A program made the position numbers and the translations under genes. The notes under the pieces were generated by a model. The model ran no database searches. It was not told the DNA's origin and saw nothing but the letters and a program-made list of their open reading frames with translations. 64,000 nt of DNA from Pyrenophora tritici-repentis. Lineage: Eukaryota; Ascomycota; Dothideomycetes; Pleosporales; Pleosporaceae. Shown here in pieces: positions 45,176 to 57,609 of the stretch. Location: contig NC_089393.1 in the NCBI RefSeq assembly GCF_003171515.1, positions 2,046,001-2,110,000 on the forward strand. The letters run 5' to 3'. Each line of letters starts with the position of its first letter. The stretch's first letter is position 1.

Positions 45176-46155
45176 TAGCGTGTTTATCACAACGAGCCCA
45201 CACATACAATCGACGCAACTTCTCTATACCTCCCTCCTTCGAAATCGCTCTCTTGTCTTGTATGAGTACATATGTTTAGCATAGCCTGCCCGCCACCCCC
45301 GGCCAATCTTCATACCCTTGATTCGTTGGCTCTTCTCTTTGTTCTTGTTTTACTTGCACTCTCTCGGTTTTGTTGCGACCTAACTGTCTCTTTCTGTATG
45401 TCTCTCCCGTCTTTTTGGTGTATTGTTTTGTTTGTCTGCTTCTTACCATTCCTCTTGTAGTGAAAAACCTTCATTCACTTGTCGTATGGATGGTGTTCTT
45501 AGCCTTGAGACAGCTTTTGGGTTTCATCTGGCTTGGACTGGGTCAGATTGGGTTGGGGGAGAGTGGGATGAGGGAATTGCGTTTGAAGCGCTTTTTTATT
45601 GTGTGTGTTTTTGCAGGACTGTTCGGTGCATATACTCTGCTCCCACTTAATATAATCCTGTAACTTATGCTTGTTTTGTGGTTTTGTTGGAGATGATGAT
45701 GTGATTCACTAAGGCTTCTTGACCTAGCTCCTTGCATTACACCGCTGTAGAAAAGACACGCACCCAATGAACTCTTTAACCCCACGTTATCCTTAGTAGT
45801 ATACACTTATACTCTATAAGTCAAAGAGTCGGTCATGCTAAGTCCTTTAGGTGTAGTTGTAACAAGCACAGAATGCCGGGAGAGAACTTTAACTACTTTC
45901 TTGTACTAACGTTACAAACACCTGTATCGCCAAATCATACCTAGACATCAATTTCACTCAGGTACACTCATAAGCAGTGTGTATATTTCCGCCTAAGATC
46001 TCGATAAGAAACCAACTTAGGACTCGCATACCAAATAAACTGTAGAATATCAAGGAGGATAAACAGTCCAATCCACTAGTACAGCCCTTTCTCAATCCTC
46101 CTTATCCATGCTATCATACCCATCCGTACTATTATCCCAAAATATCATCGCTGAT
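45176..46155. other. Convergent intergenic region EDE1 / 2EXR gene
   Basis: About 1 kb. The first 250 bp are T-rich EDE1 3' UTR. The rest shows only short frames without motif. No repeats were recognised. Confidence 0.45.
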
Positions 46156-47284
46156 CTAGGCATTGCATTTCAGAGGAGCATGTAAATCACGCCACCAATC
46201 TTCCTCTTCAACTTGTTTCCTCCAAGCTTCTGGCGAAAGCGCCGCATAATCTATTTCATAATCGAATCCCTGCATTAGGGACTTTTTTGCCCATCGCTTC
46301 TCGATGCGGGTGAGGAGACGCGCTCCGCTTATCGGGTTGGTTGTGTCGATGTGAGGAGGAACGTAGTGGTATATAGGGGCCTTTGGCGCTCGTGCTTGCG
46401 CGTCGTTTATCGGGATAATTCTGTTGACGTGGGGAGGGATGTAGTGGTATCTAGGACTCCCTGGAGTCGCTTGTGCTTTTTCCTGGTTTGGCGGTGTTTA
46501 GTGAGCTGTGTGTTTTAGGTGTAAAAGAAGAGGGAGGGGAGATAGGGAGGAAGGGCGTACTTTGAGCCATTCCTCCTTTGTCATCTGGAACATGTTGTTG
46601 TCTGGTTGTTTCCTCCACACAGGGTCCTGGTAGTGTGTTAGATACCTGTAGGTTATGCCATTTGGATCGGCGCCTATTTCGTGCTCATCGAAGTTGTAAT
46701 GGCAGATTTCAAATCTGCTGCCTGCGTGAATGAAGTCATATGCGGTCGATCTGAGCGCTTCGAGGATGTTCAACATTTGTCGCTCTGTATCGAGTGGAAA
46801 AAGCACTTTGCTTAAGTTCTTTGTGAAGTCCGTTTTTAAGCGAATGTAGACATTAGCCGGTCTTTTGTTCTCCGTCCCCTCGAGTAGAAGCTGTAGTTAG
46901 TAGCTGCATGAGCTTGTGAATCATTTCCAACTGCATCACTTCGTGGTCTTCGTACGACTCCCGTTCAATTTCTTCATCTGTTTCTTCTTGCCAAGTTGGC
47001 TTTTCCGAAAAACGGATCCAGACAGTCAGATTCCGGACAAGCTCGGCTGGCTTTATACCAAGTTTGAACGGGTCTGCTTGAAGTAGACGACTCAGACTCT
47101 TGAAGTCATAACACGTAAAGTGATTCTGGGAGTAGTACTCTTGCGCTATTTCCAACGCCATTTCTTCGCCCATACATCTTGGGTTCAGGTCGCGGTCATA
47201 GGGCCATTCTTCAGAGCCGGCTCCTATATGCCCTGTTGGAGCCACAAGGTGGGTATATATTCTGTTCCTGAGCTCCGAAATCAT
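46156..47284 (-). CDS. 2EXR/F-box-like hypothetical protein (tandem paralogue 1)
   Basis: Three exons are supported: 47284 (or upstream) to 46940, 46890-46561 and 46482-46156. The 2EXR-type motif MISELRNRIYTHLV is at the start. A conserved middle follows (MGEEMALEIAQEYYSQNHF, LTVWIRFSEKPTW). Exon 2 gives RPANVYIRLKTDF and MLNILEALRSTAYDFIH; exon 3 ends in IEKRWAKKSLMQGFDYEIDYAALSPEAW. Exon 3 carries a tandem 26-codon duplication (YHYIPPHV / YHYVPPHI). The first intron (gtgatg donor, ctaactacag acceptor) rests on the in-frame continuation. Coding potential extends upstream to about 47402, so a first exon is probably missing from this call. The role is unknown. The neighbour at 47451-49016 is a decayed paralogue. 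Confidence 0.6.
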
Positions 47285-47450
47285 TCCTCTCTGGACAAGG
47301 TATTCATAGGCAAAGTGTCTATCCTTGTCATAGGCGACTGTTGGTACTACGGCGCTCTGGCTTTGTTCAGCAGCAGCAGCAGCAGTAACCCCGCTATTGC
47401 ACAAATTTATCAGTAAAAGTCTTACAATTCCGGCGTCACACACCTACATC

Positions 47451-49016
47451 TCATTTGACTACTGATAGTGTGAGGGAGATTGAGAAGCCATAGTAGGTTC
47501 GCAATGCAATGTTTCGATGACGTGGGAAATCAGCTTCTAATCGCGCCCAATGCAGAGCTTCACGATACATGATGGCTGCGAGCCCAAGAGTAGACATGAA
47601 GCTGGGAAGAGAAGATTTTTGAAAGTGTGTAGAAGAGGAAGCTGGGAGGCTTTGTTCTTGAGATGTAAAGTCGATTAAACTCGGTAGTTCTTCTTTGTTG
47701 CACCTGACACAACAGGTGCAATTCAGGCTCAATCTTGGGCATTCGGTCATCCAGTCTATCCCCGCAGCAATCATATGGTCAATGTCAATTCGAGCATCCT
47801 TGAGGCGTTGTATCCTCGCCTCATGCTTTTCTGCGTAGAATTCAGCTCGCAGTCGCCGATGTTCTCTAAGTTGAGGCGCAAGTGCATCCTCGGTATCGTA
47901 GTCAAAGCCCTGAAGTGCATGTTCCCTACCCTAACGGCTTCGGAGCTTCTCACGAATCTTCTTCTCAAGCTCAACAACGGGGTCCAGCTTTGCTAATCTC
48001 TCTTGTTCTTTCCTTTCGCGTTCCTTCTGCGCCTGCTCTTCCATTTCCCGGACTAGCATGCATATTTGGTGCTCGCGTTCCGACTCAGAGCCATAGTCCG
48101 TTCCATCTTCCATATCCTCGTCATTTCTTTCTACTACTTTGGGGGCTGGCTTTTCCTTTATAGGAAATATTCAATGCTTTGTAAACTCCGTTGCACTATC
48201 ATATCTCTTTTCCTGTCAGCTGTTAGCTGTGCGTGATCATGTACATCCTTCTCAAGGGCCAAAGTTGGGATGGAGAAAGCAACTCACATTGGTCCACTCT
48301 TCCTTTGACTTTTGAAAGAAGTCGTTTTCCGGCCATGTCCTGAACATCGGATTCATGTATCGGGTCAAGTCTCTGTGAGCCGTAGATTTCCCATGGTCTC
48401 TACTGCATCCTGACAGACGCGACCCTCCATACTGGAGAGCTTTTACATACGAGCCATGGTAGTTGTACTGCCAAACCTCGACTCTTTTCTCTTTCCCAGT
48501 ATAGAGTAAGTCGTATACCGTCTTTCTAAGCATCTCGAGGATATTAAGCATTCGCGATATCTCTCGCTACATTCTCACCAACTACATGTGGGTCCATGAT
48601 GTAGCTATCTGGGAGCATGAAAGCGCACTCCGAACGTCGGTAAAGTGAATCTTCCGGCGAAGCACGGTCTGGGTCAACCTTTACATTCCATAATATCAAT
48701 CGATCATAGGGCCCTATGATATGTTCGTAGATCATGTCCCTGACTTCTTGGGGCATCTTCCTTCTATCGAAGGCACAGGCAATTGAACGACGCTCTTGAT
48801 TGGCAGTGATTGAAGCCAGCACTGCTTGGTGGCGCATTTTAGGAGTAGCCGTGGGTCTGTAGGCTTTGGTCAGTTGATTGTTAACACAGCGCGTGCTGAG
48901 CATGTACCGTTTTTTTTTGGTCGATCCCCTATTCTGTGCCTCCGTTGTTGCAAAAAACGTCGTCTAGCCTCATCTTGAATAGCCGTATTTGCGTCCACCA
49001 TAACTTCGTCAGCCAT
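47451..49016 (-). pseudogene. 2EXR/F-box-like gene (tandem paralogue 2) with internal deletion
   Basis: Exon 1 (49016-48908) encodes MADEVMVDANTAIQ and on, joined to exon 2 (from 48863) with the 2EXR-type motif MPQEVRDMIYEHIIG and PHVVGENVARDIA. At about 48545-48552 the sequence jumps directly to MLNILEMLRKTVYDLL, shifted by one base. The intact paralogue at 46-47 kb has roughly 107 residues between these two points, so the middle has been deleted with a frameshift. A further intron (48287-48156) leads to an acidic, Glu/Arg-rich segment ending in a TAG at 47931. Beyond that TAG the same frame stays open with HALQGFDYDTEDALAPQLREH, similar to the paralogue's QGFDYEIDYAAL, to 47451. The deletion plus the TAG make a pseudogene likely. 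Confidence 0.6.
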
Positions 49017-49688
49017 AGTCACCGATAGATAAAGGCAGCAATTGGTATCCCTCGTGCGATGTTGGCAATGCTGCGAAAGCCTCCCCTGCGTGGTCAACGT
49101 AAAGCTGTTCCAATTGATGGTCTGAGGAAGGGTGGTGGAGAAAGCAGAAGAGTAAATCCTGGAGGAGAAGAACGGTGAGATGACTAGTACACCCTGACTA
49201 GTATGGCGAAACCAATCAACACATCAAGATAATCTTAGCTAGCGCTAAAGCAGCAATCTATCACCCTGCACCTGGATTACCGGCAAGCGCGCTGCGCGAA
49301 CAGCGAACACAAGCGGGTAACGTACGGAGAGTGGGTTTGGGCGAAGTCGGGACGAAACCGGTAAGTAACGACTTGGTATCTGAGTCGTATCGCGGCCCAT
49401 TCCGTGTTGGTTGGCGCACCAGCTGTGGTCGCGATACAGTTAAATTTGGTTGACCTGAAGGTGTTTGCTGACTATGAGTTGCTTTTGGCTTGGCGCGACC
49501 CATCCCAGACGGCAGCTGAACTCCGGAAACAACCAAACCATGATATAATAGTATAACATTATTAGACACCCATAACCTCATCACCAAAAGTACATCAGAT
49601 TCTCTCATATACAAAAAGATATCCTCATCACCACCCATCATCATTATGACATCGCACCCTATAAATCTCTTGTCATTAAACCTTCACA
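49017..49688. other. Intergenic region, paralogue 2 to sugar transporter
   Basis: This 672-bp spacer separates two minus-strand genes. A 127-codon minus frame (49261-49644) has no domain or signal peptide and is not called. No repeats were recognised. Confidence 0.4.
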
Positions 49689-51493
49689 TTATGCGGCAGC
49701 AATAGACTCAGTTCTCACAGCAGCATCAACCTTCTCTTCATACCTGTCAAACACAGCGGTGCCCTCAACATGCGTATCCGCAAACACATCCACGTGCGTG
49801 CTTGCAAACTTGCGTGCGCTAATATTCTTCTCAAACAGCAGGTCCAGCTCGGCGAAGCTGCGGCCACGCGGTTCAGGCAATCGGAAGTATGTGTATACGA
49901 TACTAAGGAAGCAGGAACCACCCCAGAAGAAACCGGCGTAGTTACCCCTGTGGAAAGTTTGTTAGCGAATGAATATGGAGCTGTAAAGGTGGGGTGGCTT
50001 ACCAGTTCCAGGCTCCAGGGTTGAGCATGTAGGGCGTTAGGACGCCGGTGATGATACCGATTACGTTGTAGAGGTTGCGACCGAGAACCACGGTCTTGAT
50101 AGCGAGACGACGGGTTGAGAGTTCAGCGACGAGCGAGTAGCATACGGTACCGACTGTGAGCTGGTAAAACATGGCCCAGACAATCATCATAGATCCCGTT
50201 GCCATGGCGCCCTTCTCGCGTTGAGAATCTGGTACCAGGCCGAGGAAGCCCATGACGAATAGCATGGCGCAGAGACCGCAGAGACCGGCAAGGTATAGTG
50301 TTCGTCGTCCAATTCCAAGCTTCATCAGATACCATGCGCCGAATACGCCGGCCATGTTGATGCCGTACTGTCCCATGGCGAAATCGTAGGATGTTGATGC
50401 TGGTAGACCGGCCTGTTGAAGGAAGTAGGATGAGTATCCAGAGAAAGCGTTGCCACTCAAGTTCTGCATCGCCCATGCCATGCAAACAATCTCTGTTCGA
50501 CGTAGATCGGTACCCTTGAAACAATCCCAGTAGCTTGCTCCTTGGGTGATCTGCTCTTCAAGCGCAGTCGTGTGCACCATCATCGCAATCGTCTCATCAG
50601 CATCGAAATCAGTCTCGCGGTCCAGACTAGTGAGCCGGAGAAGCGATTTCTTCGCCTCTTCCAGTCGGCCTTTGCGGACAAGCCACCATGGCGATTCGGG
50701 GGCTAGAGCGACACCAATGATGAGAGGTACGGGCCACATCCATTGGAGAGCATAAGGGATACGGTAGGACCATTCGTCATCTCGGTTGACCATGGATCGG
50801 ATGACACCGATTCCGATGACCTGACCAAGACCCCAGCAAAAGTTGACGTACGTCGTCACTGGAATCGTCAGCTCGTGTCCTTGGTTAAATTTATATAAGT
50901 GACTTACAGTATCCACGTAGAGCAACAGGGCAAACCTCGCAAGCGTATGTGATGGTAAGCGTCTGAAAGACACCCCATGGAATACCACACAGAATCTCTG
51001 CTACCAGCAAGTGTACAACCGTCTGCGCCGTGAAGAAGATTGTCGTAAATCCAATGATCAAGGTTAGACACCCCATCACAGTGTATCTATACCCAATAGA
51101 CTCGCTAATCCAACCGTTCAAGAACAAACCGATGATTTCGCCCACAATGACTCCGTTTGATAGTCCTGCCTGCCATGGTGCCGGAATTTCCCACGATCCG
51201 TCCGGAAGCTGTTCGCCGTATTTCCGCTTGAATTGAGGAAAGCCGAAGAAGTTGTTGAGCAGACAGACATCGTAGCCTTCCATGACGATACATGTGCTAA
51301 TCAAGACAGACCACCCAATCGCCTTTGGATAGAGTTTGATACCCTGCATCAGGGTCATCTTCCGTTCCTTGTCGGATGCAAGTCGCGCATCGTTGACAAT
51401 CCTGTCGGCAGCGCGTTTGTGTTCAAACTCATGGTCGGCATCATGGTCCACTGGAGGAGCACCGGAGGGCTGTATGTCCTTTTCTTCAGCCAT
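49689..51493 (-). CDS. MFS sugar transporter, maltose/alpha-glucoside permease type
   Basis: Three exons (51493-50908, 50858-50003, 49947-49689) encode 566 residues. The start MAEEKDIQPSG is followed by a hydrophilic N-terminus and then twelve membrane segments. The sugar-porter signature PESPWWLVRKGRLEEAKKSLLRL lies mid-protein, after GYLTTYVNFCWGLGQVIGIGV, which is rebuilt across intron 1. Other family marks are CEVCPVALRG and VAELSTRRLAIKT before the late segments, and PEPRGRSFAELDLLFE near the C-terminus. Fungal members of this group (Mal31/Mph2-like) take up maltose and other alpha-glucosides by proton symport. The introns are 49 and 55 nt. A longer upstream frame lacks support, because the MAEEK ATG fits the family. 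Confidence 0.9.
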
Positions 51494-52590
51494 GTTGTGT
51501 ATCTTGTTTTTGTCGCCAATCGGACCGATGGCGATCCTCTGAATTGCGTTAGGAGGATTGTGGGGACAGCAGCACCGCTCCACTTGCTCTCTCAACTAAA
51601 AGCAAAGCAAAGAACCTGGGGAAATGGCTGACCGTAGCTTTGGGTGGTAAGGGACATTGAAGACGGCCTTTAAGCACAAAATTTTGCGGGGTCTAGGGCA
51701 TCGTTTGGGACAAGCGTAGCTGTAGCGCGGACCAGGGTCTTGGTCGCGTGCAGACAAGTGGAGCTTTCATCTCCTGCGGCGGAGGCGGAACGTGATTGGA
51801 TGGGGGAATATGCCCACCTGCTCGGTCTGGTAAGCCCATCGTGACTGGTGCTGAATTCTCGGGAGGGTTACCGTTGACAGAACCTTGTGCACAAAACGTG
51901 CATGGCTCACTCTTAGCCAACATGTCAAGGTGCTGATGATCGGAGAATTGGCTGTCGGACTAACGATGGCTTTGTCTCTACGCAGAGACGCATCTCCAGC
52001 ACAACCATTTTCACAAACGATCAATGTCACCAAGTATTCGTCTTTGCAATGCCGGCGTACTTTCCGATACCCGGACAAGCACTCCAAGACGTTCTGCCGA
52101 GGCAGGAGGCCTGAGGCGCCTTCACAGTCACTTGGCTGTGTTCGTGTTCTGGTGCCATCCATCGGTTCTTGGAACCTTCTAGCGCATCGTGAGCGGGGAA
52201 AAATACTTCATGAAATTGTGTCTCTCCACATTCCACACGGAGACTAAAGGGCCGCTCCAGCGGTATAGAGTTTGCACTTCACATTCGCCGTTGGAAAACT
52301 AGGGATCAAGCACTAGATGCAACTAGCCAAGGCATGACAGAACTCCAACTGCCGTTCTAACAGCCACTCGAGACGAGCGCATCCACAGCATCATATGGCT
52401 CACTAGCCTTATTCTTCCATTCACAAGCGTGTGCACTATCGTACAAGCTTTCCAATCCGGAAGGAATCACGGAGGAGGCGCAACTAGAACACCGCAAACT
52501 AATTTGCTGTCTTTCCCCACACATGTCGTGTAGTTCCCCGCACATTCAGCCGCGCCGGGGAGAATTACCCCCCAGCTCCTGACACAGCAC
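51494..52590. other. Intergenic region between two minus-strand transporters
   Basis: About 1.1 kb holding the sugar transporter promoter and the 3' side of the next MFS gene. Frames such as 51767-52162 have no codon-like character or motif. No repeats were seen. Confidence 0.4.
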
Positions 52591-54065
52591 TTATTCCGCC
52601 TCAACTTGCTCAGGTTCATCCTTTCTTGGTTGCACTCTCCCACCGAAGAACGCTAGTAGCAAGAGATCATATGCCGCCTTCAAACTGCCGGCTACCACAA
52701 AAGCCACCCAGAAATGGTTGCTACCCGCCAACACACCAGTGATGCTTGGCCCACTGCTCTGAGACAGAATTTTGAGTATGTTGACTACACCCATTACCGC
52801 TGTTCGCTCCTCGGGCAAGACAACAATGGAGAGAAAGGCCGATCGAGGCGCTTGATCCATGGAGTTGAGTATTGAACGGCCTACTAGGAGACAAATGGTA
52901 GGTGCTAGGCCGGACGGTACGGGGAGAAGGGCTAGGAAGACGGAAGAGGGGAGATGGGTAAAGACCATGGCTTGAATCAAGCCGATGCGCTTGGCCACAC
53001 TAGACGCGAAGACATTGCCAATCGTTGAGACAAACCTATCCATCAATCAGTCAATCGTTCGAGCTACCGACGTTTACCCAGAGCGGCGACTCACCAAGTT
53101 GCGGACATGATACCGCCTAGCGTTCCCTTTGCTAGATCGAACTTGCGCTCCAGGTAGTAATTGATTAGACTGAACGGCACCATTCCAGAGCCGAGCGAGT
53201 CGAGGAAGAACAAGCTACAGAGCTTGACAAGCACAACGCGACTCGGCTTTGAGATTGTGCTGACAGAGTCCCAGAGCTTCTTCTTTGGTTTCGCAGGGGC
53301 TTCTACCAGTGCTGTATCCGAACTTTCGGCATTACCGTTGCCATTCAGCAGTGGCTCAGCTTCAGCAGTGCTATGGTGATTCTCGTTCCAGTCGTCATGC
53401 TCACACTTCCGGCTCAGGAAAATTGTCATTAGAGCCTTGACCACGCCAACACCTGTATAGATCCAAAAGATAGTGCGATACACATCCAGATCTGACCATC
53501 CCTCAATTGCCTGCAAGCTATCGACTGCTACACCACCAATCGCTAATCCAGTCGAAGTTCCCAATACAGCCAAAACGACGTACCACGTATATACGTCTGA
53601 TCTCTTGTCCTCGGCCACCAGGTGCGCTAACGTCGACTCCTCAACCGCTCTAAATGGACCAATCTCGTTTCCACTCGGACTAATCACACCAACAATGGCA
53701 GCCAAAAGTAGTGCAACATAGTTGCTGGTGGTCGCAAACACAGCGCCAGATATCGCCATCGACACAGCGCCTAGTAGTAGAATGCGGCGACGTCCAAGTG
53801 TATCCGCAATAAGCGTAAAGAGCAGGCTGATGAGCACATCTCCCAACAAGGTCAATGTCATGAAAAGCCCTATCTGCTCATCTGAGAATCCCTGCTCTTG
53901 GAAGAAAAGTGCTAGAATGAGTGCGACGGCACCATAGGCGGCGAGTCGGATGTATCGTGCCAGAATGATGATGTAGACATCTTTGCCTGCATGTCTCATT
54001 GTTGCAAGACCGAGTTCATGAGCGAGCCATGTTGCTGCTTTGCCAATGACATTTCCGGATGACAT
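52591..54065 (-). CDS. Major facilitator superfamily transporter, tetracycline-resistance-like
   Basis: Two exons (54065-53095, 53035-52591) encode 471 residues. The MFS motif A between TM2 and TM3 is evident (TLIADTLGRRRILLLG). A central loop of about 70 residues is hydrophilic and Lys/Ala/Glu-rich, separating two six-helix halves. The 59-nt intron (gtgagt donor, gatag acceptor) rejoins MSATW-FVSTIGNVFA in frame. The sequence resembles the small-molecule efflux side of the superfamily more than sugar carriers, but the substrate is unknown. The EEST/GPFRAVEES stretch near residue 140 is conserved in fungal members, as far as I recall. Confidence 0.8.
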
Positions 54066-54873
54066 GTTCCAAGACTAGGGTGCTGATAATGGGCCTGGAC
54101 TCGTATTTCCGGGCGTGTGTCGGAGAAGGCGAGCGAAAGACTCTTGTGGTGTCCTCGGGTGGTTAAGGAAAGATCAGGACATTGCGATTGTCTTTGCAGT
54201 CGAAGGAATCTTTTGTATCGACATGAGCATGCTTGGCGAAGTATATTTGGCTGTCTGCCTAGATGGGAGGCCTGGTATGTATCGGCGTCATATGTCAGCG
54301 CCAATATTTTGCCGAAAGCGGGAAGGAAGCTGCACGGCTGTCGGCCGGCAAAGGCCCTGAGTGGCAGAAGCAACGCAGCAAAAGCAATACGCTGAATCAA
54401 GCAACATTATGACGATGGTACCCCTCTACTTAGCAGCCTTATAGTCCATTTGCATCACGTGTGCATTGTCACTAGTTCTGACGAGTGATTGTGCACGAAT
54501 TCACAAGTCAATAGCATAGGGGACTGGGAGATAAAGTATTTGCCCACATTAAGAACACCTAGAAGACTCCGAAGGAAAGAGACCTAGCGGCCACGACAAA
54601 TTGTAATGCAGACACGGGCATATCCCGAAAATCCAAACGAAAGCCCCCATTCTAAGCGAGTCGCGTCGCCATGCCACACATAGACAAGGACAAAGACGTG
54701 GAGATGATGACGAATGGGAGAGACATGACGGTCATGTATCAGTGAGCATTATAGTAGTACCGCACCACATCCGCAATCGCATATAGAGATCGGAACTCGA
54801 GAACCGACGCCTTGTGTCGCTTGTCTTTGGACGCTTGTACGTTTCCCGACACATTCAATTGTTCCCTTCTTCT
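54066..54873. other. Intergenic region MFS gene / YPT1
   Basis: About 0.8 kb between two minus-strand genes: promoter of the MFS gene and 3' UTR of YPT1. No other feature was supported. Confidence 0.45.
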
Positions 54874-55821
54874 CTAGCAGCAGCCGCCACCCGATCCGCT
54901 CTGTACGCCTTGGCCCTGCCCGATGGGGACTGTGGGCTTCGTGTTGGCGGTTGTGGTACCCATGCGCTCCTTGATCTGGCGGGCCATGGTGAGGAAAGCT
55001 TGCTCGACGTTGGTGGCGCTCTTCGCGGACGTCTCGAGGAAGGGGATGCCGAGGCTGTCTGCAAATTCCTAACGGATTTGTTAAATGATGCTTGGTTTGG
55101 AAATGATAGAATGGACGTACCTTGGCCACGGTGTACTCGACAACCTTCTTGTCCGCCATATCGGACTTGTTGCCTACGAGCAGCTTGTTGACGCCCTCTG
55201 TAGCGTATCGGTCAATCTCCTGCAGCCACTGCTTGACGTTGTTGAATGAGTCCATGTCGGTCACATCGTAGACGACGCAGATGCCGTGGGCGCCACGGTA
55301 GTACGAAGATGTGATGGTGCGGAAACGCTCTTGGCCGGCGGTATCCCACTGTAGGAGGCTGTTAGTACCCGCCCTTAACCGCTACATTTTGCCGGTATAC
55401 TTACAATCTGTAGCTTCACCGTCTTGCCATCGAGCTCGATGGTCCGGATTTTCTGGTGCGAATTAGATTAGGCGCAAGCTTTGAGGCAAGTCTCCCGGCA
55501 AACGTACGAAATCGACACCGATGGTGGAGATGTAGCTCTCTGTGTATGTGTCGTCTGCGAAACGCAGCAGCAGGCAGGACTTTCCGACACCAGAGTCACC
55601 GATAAGGAGTAGCTTGAAGAGGTAGTCGTATCTATTATGCAGCGCACCGTCAGCGGGGGGTCTTTGTCGAGCTCATGTACAGCGCCGGAGCTGCACATTT
55701 TAGAGGCAGTACTCTGTAGAATCTCGGGTTAGCATAGCTCTAGAAGCACATCTGACGTCGTTGTTCCTCGGCCTGTGGCGGTGGATGTTGCGCGGGAGGT
55801 TACGTACCACTCAGGATTCAT
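54874..55821 (-). CDS. YPT1: Rab GTPase Ypt1/Rab1
   Basis: Five exons (55821-55811, 55631-55508, 55452-55405, 55348-55121, 55068-54874) encode 201 residues. The first exon is only 11 nt (MNPE, with the Glu codon split); the gtggta donor was chosen because the nearer gtacgt donor would create a stop. The sequence is almost textbook Ypt1: P-loop GDSGVGKS (15-22), switch I with TIGVDF, DTAGQE (about 63-68), NKSD (about 121-124), ETSAK (about 149-153), and a C-terminal Cys-Cys for double geranylgeranylation. Ypt1 controls ER-to-Golgi and intra-Golgi traffic and autophagy on the cytosolic face of membranes. The many introns are typical of this gene in filamentous ascomycetes. Confidence 0.97.
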
Positions 55822-56452
55822 GTCGGCGGTGTTGCGGGGGTTCGAAAATGTAAAAGGCAAGAAGGTGTTCGTAAGCGGTTTGATCCGAGGCAGAAGTCGT
55901 TGTATATAGTGCGTCGTCGGGTGCGGACGAGGTTGATGTAGAGGTCGACGAAGTGCACTGCGTGGATCCCAGGTGTGAAGGAGCTTGGCATTCAGCCCCA
56001 AACCCGTGGTCACAAGTTACCTTAGCCCGTCGCGCCAGGGAACCTCTCACATGCACCCACGGTTACCTATCTGGCCCTAACTTGCTTCGGCAAAGGCCAC
56101 TGGACTTGCTTAACTATCACCATTGTCTGACGTCTGACTTTTAGTAGTAGATCGGTTGGCACACCGAGTGAATCACAGTCAGACAGTCAGCCACAGTTGA
56201 GGGGTGTCATCGGTATATTCACGTGACAACCACCCAAGTCTTGGATACATCGCATCACCGTTTCACTTTCACGTGTGCACAAGCAGGCAAACTAACCGCT
56301 AGTGGAATGGAGAATGTGTAGTTCGTTCGCATTAGTATGCGCTCTTCGCACGTCGTTGCCTTGGACGTAGCCCAGCCTGCCAAATATAAAGCACCTGTAA
56401 CCCCAAGCTTCCCATATAATACAGTTATCATCAGCACAGATCCAACGCAATT
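55822..56452. other. Intergenic region, YPT1 promoter / GGC1 3' side
   Basis: A 631-bp stretch, promoter of YPT1 and 3' UTR of GGC1 (both minus strand). No gene or repeat was recognised. Confidence 0.45.
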
Positions 56453-57609
56453 TTACATAATCTTTCCGAATGCAGGGATCAGCGTTTGTGCCAACCAGAA
56501 GGAGAAGACGAGCTTGGGGCCAGTCATGAGCAGCTTTGGTGTCAGGCCCTTGAAGAAGGAAGTGGGACCCTCGTGCTTCATCATGTTGGACACGATCCGG
56601 AAGCCGCTCTCGGGGTTCTCGAAGTTTCTGTTCTGGATACGGGTCTTGATGACATCAAGAGGAGCAGAGACGACGAGGGATGCGCTGGCACCGGCGATGG
56701 ACGCGACAAAGTTTTGCGACCATGATGCCGAGTTGTAGTCTGTGAGTTTGTACAAGTACTCCTTGGCTACGGCGGAACCACCGAACAGCTAATACGTCGT
56801 TAGTTTTGGCCTGTGCCTAGCGAGAGTGTCTGAACATACCGCAAACGAGCCTGGTGCGTTACGTGCCGCTGTCCACCCCCAACCACGGTATAGTCCGAAT
56901 CCTTCGTCTGAGATGATCCTGATCAACCCACGTCCGCGGAAAGCTTCGGGGTTTGTTTGTCGCTTAATCTTGAGTACGTCGAGAGGCAGGAGGACGATTT
57001 CACCGATACCGATAATCGAACCAGCAGTCGCGTGCATGATAGCCTTGCCATTACCCTTGCCGAATGCGCGATCGAAGCTTCCGCCGTGGTGCTGAGCAAG
57101 GTAGTCTCGGACAAACGGCTGTCCACCGAACTTGTACACACGTTGAAGGATCTGGTACTGTCAGTCCGTGTATCATCCCGCTCAAGAACATAGAGTCTAC
57201 CTTGTAGGCTGCTGCGTATCCGAGACCAGGGAACAGAGAGAGGAATCGGCCAGAGACGGAGGCCGAAGCCGCGTCCCTAAAGACAACCTTGTTCAAGTGT
57301 GATGCGGATTCGATCTATGTCATTTCCAGTCAGACGCGATCGTAGTGGGGTGTAGTATCGTGGCGCACCTTGCCAATGTTGCTCATCAGTCGCTTCGCTG
57401 TGGTGTCTACAGGGTGGAACACCATGAGTTCTGCAATTCCCGCACATCCTGCTTTTGTTAGACATGCAATTGAAATCATTCAGGGTCTATGTACCTGCTC
57501 CCAGTACTCTGGCTGTGTTGGACTCTCTCTTGTACACCTTTGCTGACGACTCGGTGCCGGCAGCAGCCTGCGCAACTTTCGCTACCGCTTCCGAAGGTGA
57601 TGGCGTCAT
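56453..57609 (-). CDS. GGC1: Mitochondrial GTP/GDP carrier (Ggc1/Yhm1 family)
   Basis: Five exons (57609-57495, 57448-57369, 57314-57201, 57151-56840, 56788-56453) encode 318 residues. Three mitochondrial carrier repeats are visible, with the P-x-D/E signature in FHPVDTTAKR, LLPLDVLKIKRQ and SAPLDVIKTRIQNRN. Family-specific blocks such as LFPGLGYAAAYK, ATAGSIIGIGEIVLLP, YRGWGWTAARNAPGSFALFGGSA and KGLTPKLLMTGPKLVFSF match Ggc1, which exchanges mitochondrial GDP for cytosolic GTP across the inner membrane and is linked to iron homeostasis in yeast. All five exons join in phase. Confidence 0.94.

Noticed and set aside
49261..49644. Minus-strand 127-codon frame downstream of the 2EXR tandem pair
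   Set aside because: No motif or signal peptide and atypical composition; likely random.
51767..52162. Minus-strand 131-codon frame between two transporters
   Set aside because: No domain, low-complexity ends, no splice logic; judged non-coding.
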